Of a stretch of 12,764 bases of DNA, positions 1-7,464 are shown piece by piece (within the stretch, counting starts at the first letter, position 1; each line of letters begins with the position of its first letter). Under the pieces are notes generated by a model, which saw only the letters and a list, made by a program, of their open reading frames with translations, made no database searches and was not told the origin of the DNA. Both the position numbers and the translations under genes were made by a program. Source of the stretch: CAZEDU01 sp964511185 (GTDB taxonomy: Bacteria; Myxococcota; Myxococcia; Myxococcales; Myxococcaceae); the NCBI GenBank assembly GCA_964511185.1, contig CAZEDU010000139.1:1-12764 (forward strand), read 5' to 3'.

Positions 1-412
1 GATCGAGCCCGTGCTCGCGCGCCATGCGGCGCGTCACCGGCGTGGCGAGCACCTTCGAGCCTTCGGCGGCGGCCGCGGTCCCGTTCGTCTGCTTGGGCGC
101 CGCCTGCACCGCGGGCGGAGGTGCGGCGGGCGCGGCGGCGGCCCGAGGCGCTGGCGCCTTGTCGGCCCCGCCGTCGAGCTCGAGGGTGACGAGCGTGCCG
201 TGCACCTTGGCGATGTCGCCCTCTTGGCCGTGGGTCTTGATCACCCGCCCCTTCTTCGGGCTCGGGATGGTCACGGTGGCCTTGTCGGTCATCACCTCGA
301 CGAGCGGCTGATCCTCCGCCACCGCGTCGCCTTCCTTGACCAGCCACTTGACGATCTCGCCTTCGACGACGCCTTCGCCAATGTCGGGCAGCTTGAATTC
401 GTAGACGGCCAT
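1..412 (-). CDS. 2-oxoacid dehydrogenase E2 (dihydrolipoyl acyltransferase), N-terminal part
   Basis: This is the N-terminal 137 residues of a lipoylated E2 core protein; the gene runs off the left edge of the window. Residues 1-80 form a lipoyl domain with the lipoylation motif TDKATVTIPSP, and Lys44 is the lipoyl-lysine. An Ala/Pro-rich flexible linker follows (about 82-115). The last residues (VLATPVTRRMAREHGLD) are the start of a peripheral subunit-binding domain that docks E1 or E3. The catalytic acyltransferase domain is outside the window. The ATG at 412 is preceded by an AAGGA ribosome-binding site and lies 20 bases after the E1-beta stop, so the two are probably co-transcribed. The lipoyl domain resembles branched-chain dehydrogenase E2 proteins, in keeping with the E1-beta next door, but a pyruvate dehydrogenase E2 cannot be excluded from this fragment. 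Confidence 0.93.
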   Translation of the reverse strand, partial: MAVYEFKLPDIGEGVVEGEIVKWLVKEGDAVAEDQPLVEVMTDKATVTIPSPKKGRVIKTHGQEGDIAKVHGTLVTLELDGGADKAPAPRAAAAPAAPPPAVQAAPKQTNGTAAAAEGSKVLATPVTRRMAREHGLD

Positions 413-432
413 GGGCTTTTCCTTGAAGTGGC

Positions 433-1413
433 TCAAGCGATGAACTGCGCGGCTTCGCGAATGCCGCTCAAGATGCGGGGCGCTCGCGGCAGGTACTCAT
501 TCTCGAGGGTGTACGGGAACGGCGTGTCGAAGCCGGTGACGCGCTTCACCGGGGCTTCCAGGTGGACGAAGCAGCGCTCCTGAATCAGCGCGGAGATCTC
601 GGCGCCCAGGCCGCAGGTGCGCGCCGCCTCGTGCACCACCACCACGCGGCCGGTCTTCTTCACGCTCTCGACGATGCAGTCGATGTCGAGCGGCCAGAGC
701 GTGCGCAGGTCGATGAGCTCGCACTCGATGCCGGCCTCGGCCGCCTTCTCCACCGCCTCGGTGGCCTCGTGGAGCATCGCGCCCCACGCGATGACGGTCA
801 CCTGCTGGCCGGAGCGGATCAGGTTCGCCCGGCCGATGGGGATTTCGTAGTCGCCTTCGGGCACCTCGCCCTTGGCCGCGCGGTAGATGCGCTTGGGCTC
901 GAAGAAGAGCACCGGATCCTTCTGCCGCAGCGCCGACAGGAGCAGCCCCTTCGCGTCGTACGGGTTGGACGGCGCGATGACCTTGAGCCCCGCGGTGTGG
1001 ATGAAGAGCGACTCGGGGCTCTGCGAGTGGTAGTGGCCGCCCTTGATGCCGCCGCCGAACGGCGTGCGGATGACCACCGGCGCTTCGTACTGCCCGCCCG
1101 AGCGGTAGCGCATCTTCGCCAGCTCGTTCACGATCTGATCGAACGCCGGGAAGATGAAGTCGACGAACTGAATCTCCGGCACGGGCCTCAAGCCGTAGAG
1201 CGCCATGCCGATCGCGGCGCCGATGATGCCGCCTTCGGCGAGCGGCGTGTCGATCACCCGCTCGGGCCCGAACTCCTCGTACAGGCCCGCGGTCGCCCGG
1301 AACACGCCGCCGAACTTGCCGATGTCCTCGCCCAGGAGGACCACGTTCGGATCGCGGCGCATCTCCAGGCGAAGCGCGTCGTTGACGGCCTGGAGGAGGT
1401 TCAGAGTGGGCAT
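433..1413 (-). CDS. 2-oxoacid dehydrogenase E1 component, beta subunit (branched-chain type)
   Basis: A 326-residue E1-beta subunit, full family length. With E1-alpha it binds thiamine diphosphate and decarboxylates a 2-oxoacid, passing the acyl group to lipoyl-E2. Visible motifs are LLGEDIG near residue 30, DTPLAEGG near 60 (the conserved Glu in the cofactor site), and GGHYHSQSPE in the middle. The HYHSQSPE and FFEPKRIYR segments match branched-chain (BCKDH/Bkd) E1-beta proteins better than pyruvate dehydrogenase beta subunits, which have a different sequence there; this assignment is from memory of the families. The ATG at 1413 has GAGGTG a few bases upstream and begins 20 bases after the lipA stop. 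In myxobacteria Bkd supplies iso-branched fatty-acid primers. The partner E1-alpha is not beside it. The open frame continues upstream to 2295, but that part is a shadow of lipA. Confidence 0.95.
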   Translation of the reverse strand: MPTLNLLQAVNDALRLEMRRDPNVVLLGEDIGKFGGVFRATAGLYEEFGPERVIDTPLAEGGIIGAAIGMALYGLRPVPEIQFVDFIFPAFDQIVNELAKMRYRSGGQYEAPVVIRTPFGGGIKGGHYHSQSPESLFIHTAGLKVIAPSNPYDAKGLLLSALRQKDPVLFFEPKRIYRAAKGEVPEGDYEIPIGRANLIRSGQQVTVIAWGAMLHEATEAVEKAAEAGIECELIDLRTLWPLDIDCIVESVKKTGRVVVVHEAARTCGLGAEISALIQERCFVHLEAPVKRVTGFDTPFPYTLENEYLPRAPRILSGIREAAQFIA

Positions 1414-1433
1414 GACGGCGTCACCTCGGCAGC

Positions 1434-2354
1434 TCAAGCCGTGCGATCGCGTTCCATCAAGCCCTTCATGAAGAACTCGGCGGCGCGATAGCTCGACCGG
1501 ACCAACGGTCCGGAGGCGACGTACAGGAACCCCATCGACTCTGCAAGTACGCGGTAATTGTCGAATTGGGCCGGTGTGACGAACCGTTCGACCCGCAGGT
1601 GGTACTGCGAGGGCTGCAGGTATTGCCCCAAGGTGAGCACGTCCACGCCGACCGAGCGGAGGTCCTTGAAGGTCTGCTCGAGCTCCTGGTCGGTCTCGCC
1701 CAGGCCGAGCATCACGCTGGTCTTGGTGTACGGCCCCTCCGGGCGCGACTTGAGGTACTCGAGGACCTTCAGGCTCTGGCGATAGCCGGCGCGGCGGTCG
1801 CGCACGGTCGGGGTGAGCCGCTCGACCGTCTCCACGTTGTGGGCGATCACGTGCGGGCGCGCGCGCGCGACGGTGGCGAGGTCCTCCTCCACGCCCTTGA
1901 AGTCGGGGATCAGCACCTCGACGAGGGTGCGCGGGCTCTCGCGCCGAAGCGCGGTGATCGCGTGGGCGAAGTGGCCGGCGCCGCCATCGGGGCGGTCGTC
2001 GCGGTTCACCGACGTGACCACGATGTAGTCGAGCTCGAGCTCCTTCACCGCGCGGGCCAGGTTCTCGGGCTCGCTGGGATCGAGCGGCGGCGGCGCGCCG
2101 ACCTTGACGTGGCAGAAGCGGCACGCCCGCGTGCAGACCTCGCCCATGAGCATCACGGTCGCGGTGCCGCCCCCCCAGCACTCCGCGATGTTCGGGCAGC
2201 GGGCCTCCTCGCAGACGGTCGCCAGCTGGGTGCGCCGGACGATGGCCTTCACCCGCTCGTACCCCTCCCCGTGCGGCATGCGGACCTTCAGCCACTCGGG
2301 TTTTCGAGTCGATTCGCCGACTTGCGGCAGCGGAAAGCGGTCAGGGGTCGCCAT
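1434..2354 (-). CDS. lipA: Lipoyl synthase (radical SAM)
   Basis: LipA inserts two sulfur atoms into octanoyl chains bound to E2 or GcvH proteins, giving the lipoyl cofactor. The 306-residue product shows both cluster motifs: the auxiliary 4Fe-4S ligands in CEEARCPNIAEC (Cys48, 53, 59) and the radical-SAM CTRACRFC (Cys74, 78, 81). Near the C terminus the RSSY motif supplies the serine ligand of the auxiliary cluster. Length and motif order are normal for the family. The start chosen is the ATG at 2354; an in-frame TTG two codons upstream is possible, and neither has an obvious Shine-Dalgarno. It leads a minus-strand operon with E1-beta and E2, so the modifying enzyme is made together with its substrate. 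LipB, which supplies the octanoyl group, is not in the window. Confidence 0.97.
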   Translation of the reverse strand: MATPDRFPLPQVGESTRKPEWLKVRMPHGEGYERVKAIVRRTQLATVCEEARCPNIAECWGGGTATVMLMGEVCTRACRFCHVKVGAPPPLDPSEPENLARAVKELELDYIVVTSVNRDDRPDGGAGHFAHAITALRRESPRTLVEVLIPDFKGVEEDLATVARARPHVIAHNVETVERLTPTVRDRRAGYRQSLKVLEYLKSRPEGPYTKTSVMLGLGETDQELEQTFKDLRSVGVDVLTLGQYLQPSQYHLRVERFVTPAQFDNYRVLAESMGFLYVASGPLVRSSYRAAEFFMKGLMERDRTA

Positions 2355-2411
2355 GGACAAAGGGGGATGTACTGATGGCCCCTGAGCGGGTCAAGTCGAC
2401 CCTCCGCGACC

Positions 2412-2440
2412 GGGGACTGTCTCCACAGGGGACTGTCCCC
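2412..2440. repeat. Paired 13-base palindrome (REP-like), copy A
   Basis: Two 13-base near-palindromes, GGGGACTGTCTCC (2412-2424) and GGGGACTGTCCCC (2428-2440), are separated by ACA. Each folds on itself apart from its centre base, and the two halves can also pair with each other. This copy lies in the divergent interval between lipA and the DUF72 gene and ends 11 bases before the DUF72 start codon. Two more copies are at 3219-3247 and 9585-9613. Confidence 0.85.
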
Positions 2441-2451
2441 ATGATTCCGTC

Positions 2452-3215
2452 GTGTCCCGCATCCACATCGGCACCAGCGGATACGCCTACGCCCACTGGC
2501 GGCGCATCTTCTATCCCGACCTGCTGCGCTCCTCCGACTGGCTGCGCTACTACGCGCGCGTCTTCACCACGGTCGAGCTGAACACGACCTTCTATCGGCT
2601 GCCGACCGAGAAGGCCGTCGACGGCTGGCGCGACGCCACCCCGAAGAGCTTTTTGTTCGCGGTGAAGGGGAGCCGGTTTCTCACGCACCTCAAGCGGCTG
2701 ACCGAGGTCGGCCAGGGCGTCGAGACGTTCTTCCAGCGGGTGAATCGCTTGGGCGTGAAGCTGGGNNNNNNNNNNTGCTCTGGCAGCTGCCACCTCAGAT
2801 GACGCGCGTCGATCTGCCGCGCCTGGAGAACTTCATCGCGCACCTTCCGAAGCGGCCACGGCACGTGCTCGAGTTCCGCGCGGAGGGCTGGTACCGCGAC
2901 GAGGTCTGCGCGCTGCTCGACCGCCACGGGGTCGCCTTCTGCGAGCACGACCACCTCGCGCGCCGGCCGCCGTTCTTCACGGGTGGGTTTCGGTACCTGC
3001 GCTTTCACGGACGTACGGGTCGATATGAAGGCCGGTACGGCAGGCGCGCGCTCGCGCCCCACGCGGAGTCGCTGGTCGAGTGGACAGAGGGCGGACGCCA
3101 CGCGTTCGTTTATTTCAACAACGACCTGCAGGGACACGCGCTGCGGGACGCGCTGGATTTGAGCGCGCTGGTGAGTCAACAGGACAAGGCGGAGCCAGCG
3201 GCGAGGCTCGCGTAA
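2452..3215 (+). CDS. DUF72 (YecE-like) family protein, interrupted by an assembly gap
   Basis: This is a DUF72 protein, a TIM-barrel-like family of unknown biochemical function. The N-terminal half has the family opening IHIGTSGYAYAHW and the VELNTTFYRLPT strand; the C-terminal half has LWQLPPQM and YFNNDLQGHALRDA, all in family order. The reading frame shifts by one position across the ten Ns at 2766-2775. Sequence on both sides is intact, and the family usually reads G-P-V-L-WQLPP at this point, so the shift reflects an arbitrary gap length, not a mutation. With five unknown bases the product would be about 252 residues, normal for the family. The GTG at 2452 is the first usable start and has no clear Shine-Dalgarno. 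The gene is on the opposite strand to its neighbours and is bracketed by REP-like palindromes. Confidence 0.9.
2766..2775. other. Assembly gap (10 N)
   Basis: Ten consecutive undetermined bases lie inside the DUF72 gene. Keeping the two coding halves in one frame needs a true gap of 2 modulo 3 bases (5, 8, 11 and so on), so ten is a placeholder length. Filling five bases restores the usual family residues Gly-Pro-Val-Leu. Confidence 0.97.
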
Positions 3216-3218
3216 AAC

Positions 3219-3247
3219 GGGGACAGTCCCCTTTGGGGACGGTCCCC
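3219..3247. repeat. Paired 13-base palindrome (REP-like), copy B
   Basis: GGGGACAGTCCCC (3219-3231) and GGGGACGGTCCCC (3235-3247) are separated by TTT. As RNA the two halves can form one long stem with only the centre bases mismatched and a three-base loop. It fills the gap between the convergent stops of the DUF72 gene (3 bases away) and lpdA (11 bases away), so it may also end transcription from both sides; it has no long T-run. Confidence 0.88.
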
Positions 3248-3258
3248 TCCCTGATCAA

Positions 3259-4656
3259 TTAGATATGGATGGCGTGGCCGAGGGCGGCCTCGGCGCCTTC
3301 GCGCATGATCTCGGAGAGCGTCGGATGCGCGTGCATGGTGCGCGCGAGCTCCTCGGTCGTGGTCTCGAGCCGGAGCGCGATGCAGGCCTCGGCGAGCAGC
3401 TCCGTCGCATGCGGGCCGACCAGGTGAACGCCGAGCACCTCGTCGTACTTCTTCTCGGACACGATCTTCACCATGCCGATGGCCTCGCCCGAGATGCTCG
3501 CCTTGGTGATCGCCGAGAACGGCACGATGCCGATCTTCACGTCGTAGCCGCGCTCCTTCGCCTTCTTCTCGGTGAGCCCGACCGAAGCGACCTCGGGGTA
3601 GCAGTAGGTCGCCGACGGCACGCGGTCGTAGTTGACCGGCTGCGGATCTTTGTTCGCGATGTGCTCGACCGCGAGGATGCCCTCGGCCGAGGCGACGTGC
3701 GCGAGCATCGGCGTCGGCACCACGTCGCCAATCGCGTAGACGTTCGGCTCGGTGGTGCGCATGAACTCGTCGGTCTTGATGAAGCCGCGATCGAGCTTGA
3801 TGTTCGTCTTGTCGAGCCCGATGTCCTCGGTGACCGCGGCGCGGCCGACCGCCGACAGCAGCACCTCCGCCTCGATGGTCTGCGACTGACCGTTGATGGT
3901 CATCGTGCACTTCACGCCCTTGTCGCTCGACTCGACGGTCTCGACCTTCGCGCCCAGCAAGAACTTGATGCCGCGGCGGCGGAAGTGCTTCTCGAGCTCC
4001 TTCGAGGAATCCTCGTCCTCGATCGGCAACAGGTGCGGCAGGTACTCGACGAGGCTCACCTCGGAGCCGACGTGGTTGAAGATCGACGCGAACTCGCAGC
4101 CGACCGCGCCCGCGCCCAGCACGATCATGCTCTTGGGGACCTTCTCGAGCTGCAGCACCGAGTCGGAGTTCAGCACGCGCTTGTGATCGACCTTCACGTT
4201 CGGCAGCGACTTGGGCACCGAGCCGGTGGCGATGACGATGTTCTTGGTGTCGAGCACCTGCTTGGCGCCGCCTTCGCCCGTCACCTCGACCTTGCCCTTG
4301 CCGGCGATGCGCCCGTGCCCCTTCACCACCGTCACCTTGTTCTTCTTCATCAAGAAGTCGATGCCGTTGGCGCCCTTGGTGACGACGCTGTCCTTGTGCT
4401 TCATCGCCTGGCCCCAGTTGACCGCGGGGTTCTTCAGGTCGATGCCGAAGTCGGCGGCGTGCTGGATGTGCGCGTACAGCTCGGCGGTCCAGAGCAGCGC
4501 CTTGGTGGGGATGCAGCCGCGGTGAAGGCAGGTGCCGCCCAGCCGCTTGTCCCGCTCGATGAGTGCCGTCTTGAGGCCCAGCTGTCCAGCACGGATGGCC
4601 GCCACATAGCCGCCGGGGCCCGAGCCAATGATCACCACATCGAACGTCTCAGCCAT
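3259..4656 (-). CDS. lpdA: Dihydrolipoyl dehydrogenase (E3)
   Basis: E3 re-oxidises dihydrolipoyl groups on E2 or GcvH with NAD+ through FAD and a redox disulfide. The 465-residue protein is complete. The FAD-binding GSGPGG is at residues 11-16 and the redox-active pair is in GGTCLHRGCIPTKALL (Cys43 and Cys48). A second dinucleotide fold with GAGAVGCEFA binds NAD. ATG-type YAIGDV follows, and the C-terminal dimerisation domain has HAHPTLSE, the His-Glu pair that completes the partner's active site. The ATG at 4656 is preceded by GGGAG. It is on the same strand as the lipA-E1-beta-E2 operon and most likely serves that complex, but the DUF72 gene separates them, so it probably has its own promoter in the 85-base interval shared with thiO. 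I saw no convincing promoter there. Confidence 0.96.
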   Translation of the reverse strand: MAETFDVVIIGSGPGGYVAAIRAGQLGLKTALIERDKRLGGTCLHRGCIPTKALLWTAELYAHIQHAADFGIDLKNPAVNWGQAMKHKDSVVTKGANGIDFLMKKNKVTVVKGHGRIAGKGKVEVTGEGGAKQVLDTKNIVIATGSVPKSLPNVKVDHKRVLNSDSVLQLEKVPKSMIVLGAGAVGCEFASIFNHVGSEVSLVEYLPHLLPIEDEDSSKELEKHFRRRGIKFLLGAKVETVESSDKGVKCTMTINGQSQTIEAEVLLSAVGRAAVTEDIGLDKTNIKLDRGFIKTDEFMRTTEPNVYAIGDVVPTPMLAHVASAEGILAVEHIANKDPQPVNYDRVPSATYCYPEVASVGLTEKKAKERGYDVKIGIVPFSAITKASISGEAIGMVKIVSEKKYDEVLGVHLVGPHATELLAEACIALRLETTTEELARTMHAHPTLSEIMREGAEAALGHAIHI

Positions 4657-4741
4657 GGTGCGCTCCCAAAGGTCGTTTTCGCCGCGGCATCTAACACCGA
4701 GGGCAGTTCAAAGAAAGCGAATGCGCTAGAAGGTGCGGGCC

Positions 4742-5881
4742 ATGAAACGCACGCAGAGCTCAGAGGCCAAGGTGCTGGTGATCGGTGGCGGCGTCATCGG
4801 CCTCTCCATCGCGCTCGAGCTCAAGCGGCTGGGCGCCGCGCCGGTCATCCTGGAGAGATCGATCCCCGGCGCCGAAGCCTCCAGCGCCGCCGCGGGTTTG
4901 ATCGCGCCGCAGCTCGAGGCCATCGAGCCCGGTCCTTTCCTCGACCTGTGCCTCGCCAGCCGCGCCCTCTACCCCGACTTCGTCCGGCGCGTGCAGGAGC
5001 TCTCGGGCCTCTCGGTGGGCTTCCTGCCGTCGGGCGTGGTGCACGCGGCGTTCGATCCGTCCTCGGCCTCGCGGCTCTCCGCGCAGGTCGAGTGGCAGAA
5101 GCGCCAGGGCCTTCGGGCGGAGATGCTCGACGGAAGCCAGGCCCGCGCGCTCGAGCCCGCGCTCGCCCCCGAGGTCTGGGCCGCCGCGCACTTCCCGGAC
5201 GATCATCAGGTCGACAACTGCCAGCTGGTCACCGCGCTCTCGATGGCGGCCGCCCGCGTGGGCGTCGCGTTCCGATCGGGCTACGTGCGCGGCGTCCGCG
5301 TCGAAAACCACCGGGCAATCGGCGTCGACGTCGACGGGGAGCTGATCCGCGCCGATGCGACCGTGGTCGCCGCGGGCGCCTGGTCGGGCCTGGTGCAGGG
5401 CATCTGGCTCGACCCGCGCGCGGTGCGTCCAGTGCGAGGCCAGATGGTCCAGCTCCAGTCGCGCCTGCCGCTCTTGCGGTCCATCGTCTGCTCCGACCAG
5501 GGCTACTTGGTGCCGCGCGCGGACGGCCGGCTCATCGCGGGGAGCACCGCCGAGCACGCGGGCTTTCAAAAGGAGGTCACCGCGGGCGGGCTCGCGCAGA
5601 TCCTTCAGATGGCGACGCAGCTGTGCCCCGGCGTCCGCGACCTGGCCGTCACCGGGCAGTGGGCCGGGCTGCGCCCCTTCACCGAGGACAAGCTGCCGAT
5701 CTTGGGCCGCGGGCCGGCCGACGGCCTCTTCATCGCCTCCGGACACTTCCGAAACGGCATCCTGCTGGCGCCGATCACCGGCGAGCTGATCGCGGCGTTG
5801 GCGCTCGGCCGCACCCTCTCGCGCTCGCTCGAGCCCTTCTCGTTCGAGCGCTTGAAAGGCGCGCCGGGTACGCCGCTGTGA
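4742..5881 (+). CDS. thiO: Glycine oxidase ThiO / FAD-dependent amino-acid oxidase
   Basis: A 379-residue FAD-dependent oxidoreductase of the DAO family. ThiO oxidises glycine to iminoglycine, which feeds thiazole formation in thiamine synthesis. The N terminus has the dinucleotide-binding VIGGGVIGLSIALEL (Gly15, 17, 20) and SSAAAGLIAP; the C terminus has GLRPFTEDKLPILG and GHFRNGILLAPITGELIA, the latter highly characteristic of ThiO. The ATG at 4742 is chosen because AGAAGG lies about 7 bases upstream; a GTG at 4733 in the same frame overlaps that site. thiC in the same window supports a thiamine role, but ThiG and ThiS are not nearby, so a related D-amino-acid or sarcosine oxidase activity remains possible. 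It is divergent from lpdA and is followed after 15 bases by the response regulator. Confidence 0.87.
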   Translation: MKRTQSSEAKVLVIGGGVIGLSIALELKRLGAAPVILERSIPGAEASSAAAGLIAPQLEAIEPGPFLDLCLASRALYPDFVRRVQELSGLSVGFLPSGVVHAAFDPSSASRLSAQVEWQKRQGLRAEMLDGSQARALEPALAPEVWAAAHFPDDHQVDNCQLVTALSMAAARVGVAFRSGYVRGVRVENHRAIGVDVDGELIRADATVVAAGAWSGLVQGIWLDPRAVRPVRGQMVQLQSRLPLLRSIVCSDQGYLVPRADGRLIAGSTAEHAGFQKEVTAGGLAQILQMATQLCPGVRDLAVTGQWAGLRPFTEDKLPILGRGPADGLFIASGHFRNGILLAPITGELIAALALGRTLSRSLEPFSFERLKGAPGTPL

Positions 5882-5896
5882 CCGATCCGCCCACCC

Positions 5897-7144
5897 ATGT
5901 GGCCAAGGCGGGTGTACTCCTTCTACAATGGCGGGTCCGTGGAATCCTCTCAGACGCCCCCGTCGTTGGCCCCACGCATTCTCATCGTCGACGACGACGA
6001 GTCGGTCCGCGACGTCATCTCCGTATTGCTCCGTGAAGAGGGCTACAACTGCGGTGTCGCCTCCAGCCCCGAGATGGCGCTGGACATGGCGGCCGCGGAA
6101 GAGACCCCGCTCGTCATCAGCGACATGAAGATGCCCGGCCACGACGGTCTGTGGCTCCTGGAGCACTTCCGCGACCGCTTCCCCGATACGTCGGTGATCA
6201 TGCTCACCGGCTACGGAGACACCGAGGCGGCGGTCGACTGCCTGCGCCGAGGGGCGGCGGACTACCTGCTCAAGCCGCCCAAGCTGACGGACCTGATCCG
6301 CGCGATCGAGCGCGCGCTCGCCAAGCGGCGTGTCGAGCTGGCGCGCAAGCGGTACCAGCGCAAGCTCGAGCGCAAGGTCCGCGACCGCACCACCGAGCTG
6401 CGCAACGCGCTCAAGGACATCGCGCACACCTACCACAACACGCTGCTGGCCCTGGTCGCCGCGCTCGACGCGCGGGAGCACGAGACGAGCGACCACTCGC
6501 AGCGCGTGGTCCGCTACACCACGGCGATCGCCGAGCGCATGGGGATTCGCGGCCAGGAGCTCGAGGAGATCGGCCGCGGCGCGCTGCTCCACGACATCGG
6601 GAAGATCGGCGTGCCCGACGCGGTGCTGCTCAAGCCCGGGCGCCTGACGCAGGAGGAGTGGAGCGAGATGCGCAAGCACCCGGACATCGGGTACCAGATG
6701 ATCGCGCCGATCCTGTTCCTCTCCACCCCGGCGCAGATCGTCTTGTCGCACCAAGAGAAATGGGACGGCTCGGGCTACCCGCGGAACCTCTCGAAGCACG
6801 AAATCCACATCGGCTCGCGCATCTTCTCCATCGCCGACACCCTGGATGCCATGACCTCGGACCGGCCGTACCGCAAGGGCACGTCGCTGGCGAACGCGAT
6901 TCAAGAGATCAAGCGCTGCGCGAACACGCAGTTCGACCCGGACGCCGTCGCCGCCTTCCTCGACATCGGAGAAGCGGGGCTGCTCAAGATTCGCGACGAG
7001 ATGATGATCGCGGGCAGGAAGTCCAAGGCCGAGGCGGACGCCGCGGCCACCGCCGCCGAGACGGCTCAAGCCGAGGCCGAGGCGCGCTTCGAAGAGATCG
7101 AAGACACCCTGCCCCCCAACCAGGTGGCGACGCGGTCGTCGTGA
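5897..7144 (+). CDS. Response regulator with HD-GYP output domain (RpfG-like)
   Basis: A 415-residue cytoplasmic signalling protein. Residues 27-140 are a receiver domain with the acidic pair in ILIVDDDE, phospho-acceptor Asp76 in ISDMKMPG, the switch Thr in MLTGYGD, and Lys in LLKPP. A charged helix (about 145-180) links it to an HD-GYP domain with LLHDIGKIG (His232-Asp233) and WDGSGYP (293-295). HD-GYP proteins typically hydrolyse cyclic di-GMP. The metal-binding HHE triad of many members reads HQE here (285-287). The C terminus (about 372-415) is an Ala/Glu-rich, probably helical tail. The start is uncertain: ATG 5897 has no Shine-Dalgarno, and an in-frame GTG at 5939 gives a more typical N terminus and follows a TACAAT at 5924-5929. 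The stop overlaps the next gene's start in GTGA. The cognate kinase is not in the window. Confidence 0.94.
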   Translation: MWPRRVYSFYNGGSVESSQTPPSLAPRILIVDDDESVRDVISVLLREEGYNCGVASSPEMALDMAAAEETPLVISDMKMPGHDGLWLLEHFRDRFPDTSVIMLTGYGDTEAAVDCLRRGAADYLLKPPKLTDLIRAIERALAKRRVELARKRYQRKLERKVRDRTTELRNALKDIAHTYHNTLLALVAALDAREHETSDHSQRVVRYTTAIAERMGIRGQELEEIGRGALLHDIGKIGVPDAVLLKPGRLTQEEWSEMRKHPDIGYQMIAPILFLSTPAQIVLSHQEKWDGSGYPRNLSKHEIHIGSRIFSIADTLDAMTSDRPYRKGTSLANAIQEIKRCANTQFDPDAVAAFLDIGEAGLLKIRDEMMIAGRKSKAEADAAATAAETAQAEAEARFEEIEDTLPPNQVATRSS

Positions 7145-7464
7145 TCTCGCTGACCCCACGCGCCGCCGACGAAGTCCGCGCGGCCCTGAAGGCGAAGAGG
7201 CTGGACGGCTACGGCCTGAAGCTGCAGGTCGTGGGCGGCGGGTGCGAAGGGTTCGTCTACGACCTTCTCTTCGTCGACCTCCCGGATCCCGCCGACCAGG
7301 TGTTCGAGAGCGAAGGCCTGCGGGTGTTCGTAGACCCGCGCGCGCTGCCCGTTGTCGATGGGCTCACAATCGATCACGCCGAGACCTCGTACGGGGAAGG
7401 CTTCGTGTTTCAGAATCCTTCCGCCAAGAGCCGCTGCAGCTGCGGCGCGAGCTTCGGCACTTAA
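7141..7464 (+). CDS. A-type iron-sulfur cluster carrier (IscA/ErpA/HesB family)
   Basis: A 107-residue A-type carrier that receives Fe-S clusters from the assembly machinery and delivers them to client enzymes. The three conserved cysteines are present as GGGCEGF (Cys35) and SRCSCGASF (Cys99 and Cys101), matching the spacing of E. coli IscA. Length is typical. The start is the GTG at 7141, which overlaps the response-regulator stop by 4 bases (GTGA), and its own stop shares one base with the moaA start (TAATG), so translation of the three genes is probably coupled. No scaffold or desulfurase gene (IscU, IscS, SufBCD) is nearby, so it likely acts as a dedicated late carrier. MoaA, LipA and ThiC in this window are all 4Fe-4S enzymes and are plausible clients; that is inference. 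The sequence does not distinguish ErpA from IscA or SufA roles. Confidence 0.92.
   Translation: MISLTPRAADEVRAALKAKRLDGYGLKLQVVGGGCEGFVYDLLFVDLPDPADQVFESEGLRVFVDPRALPVVDGLTIDHAETSYGEGFVFQNPSAKSRCSCGASFGT

Noticed and set aside
433..2295. A 620-residue reading frame that seems to fuse an unknown N-terminal domain to E1-beta
   Set aside because: The upstream half lies over lipA in another frame, is Arg/Gly/His-rich, and the real E1-beta start at 1413 has a ribosome-binding site.
2452..3215. DUF72 gene as a frameshifted pseudogene
   Set aside because: The frame change coincides exactly with the ten-N gap and both flanks keep family motifs.
3265..6036. A 923-residue plus-strand open frame
   Set aside because: It is antisense to lpdA and out of frame with thiO; its composition is the low-complexity Arg/Ala/Gly/Asp typical of shadow frames in GC-rich DNA.
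4760..7159. A 799-residue minus-strand open frame
   Set aside because: It is antisense to thiO and the response regulator, both of which have clear family motifs.
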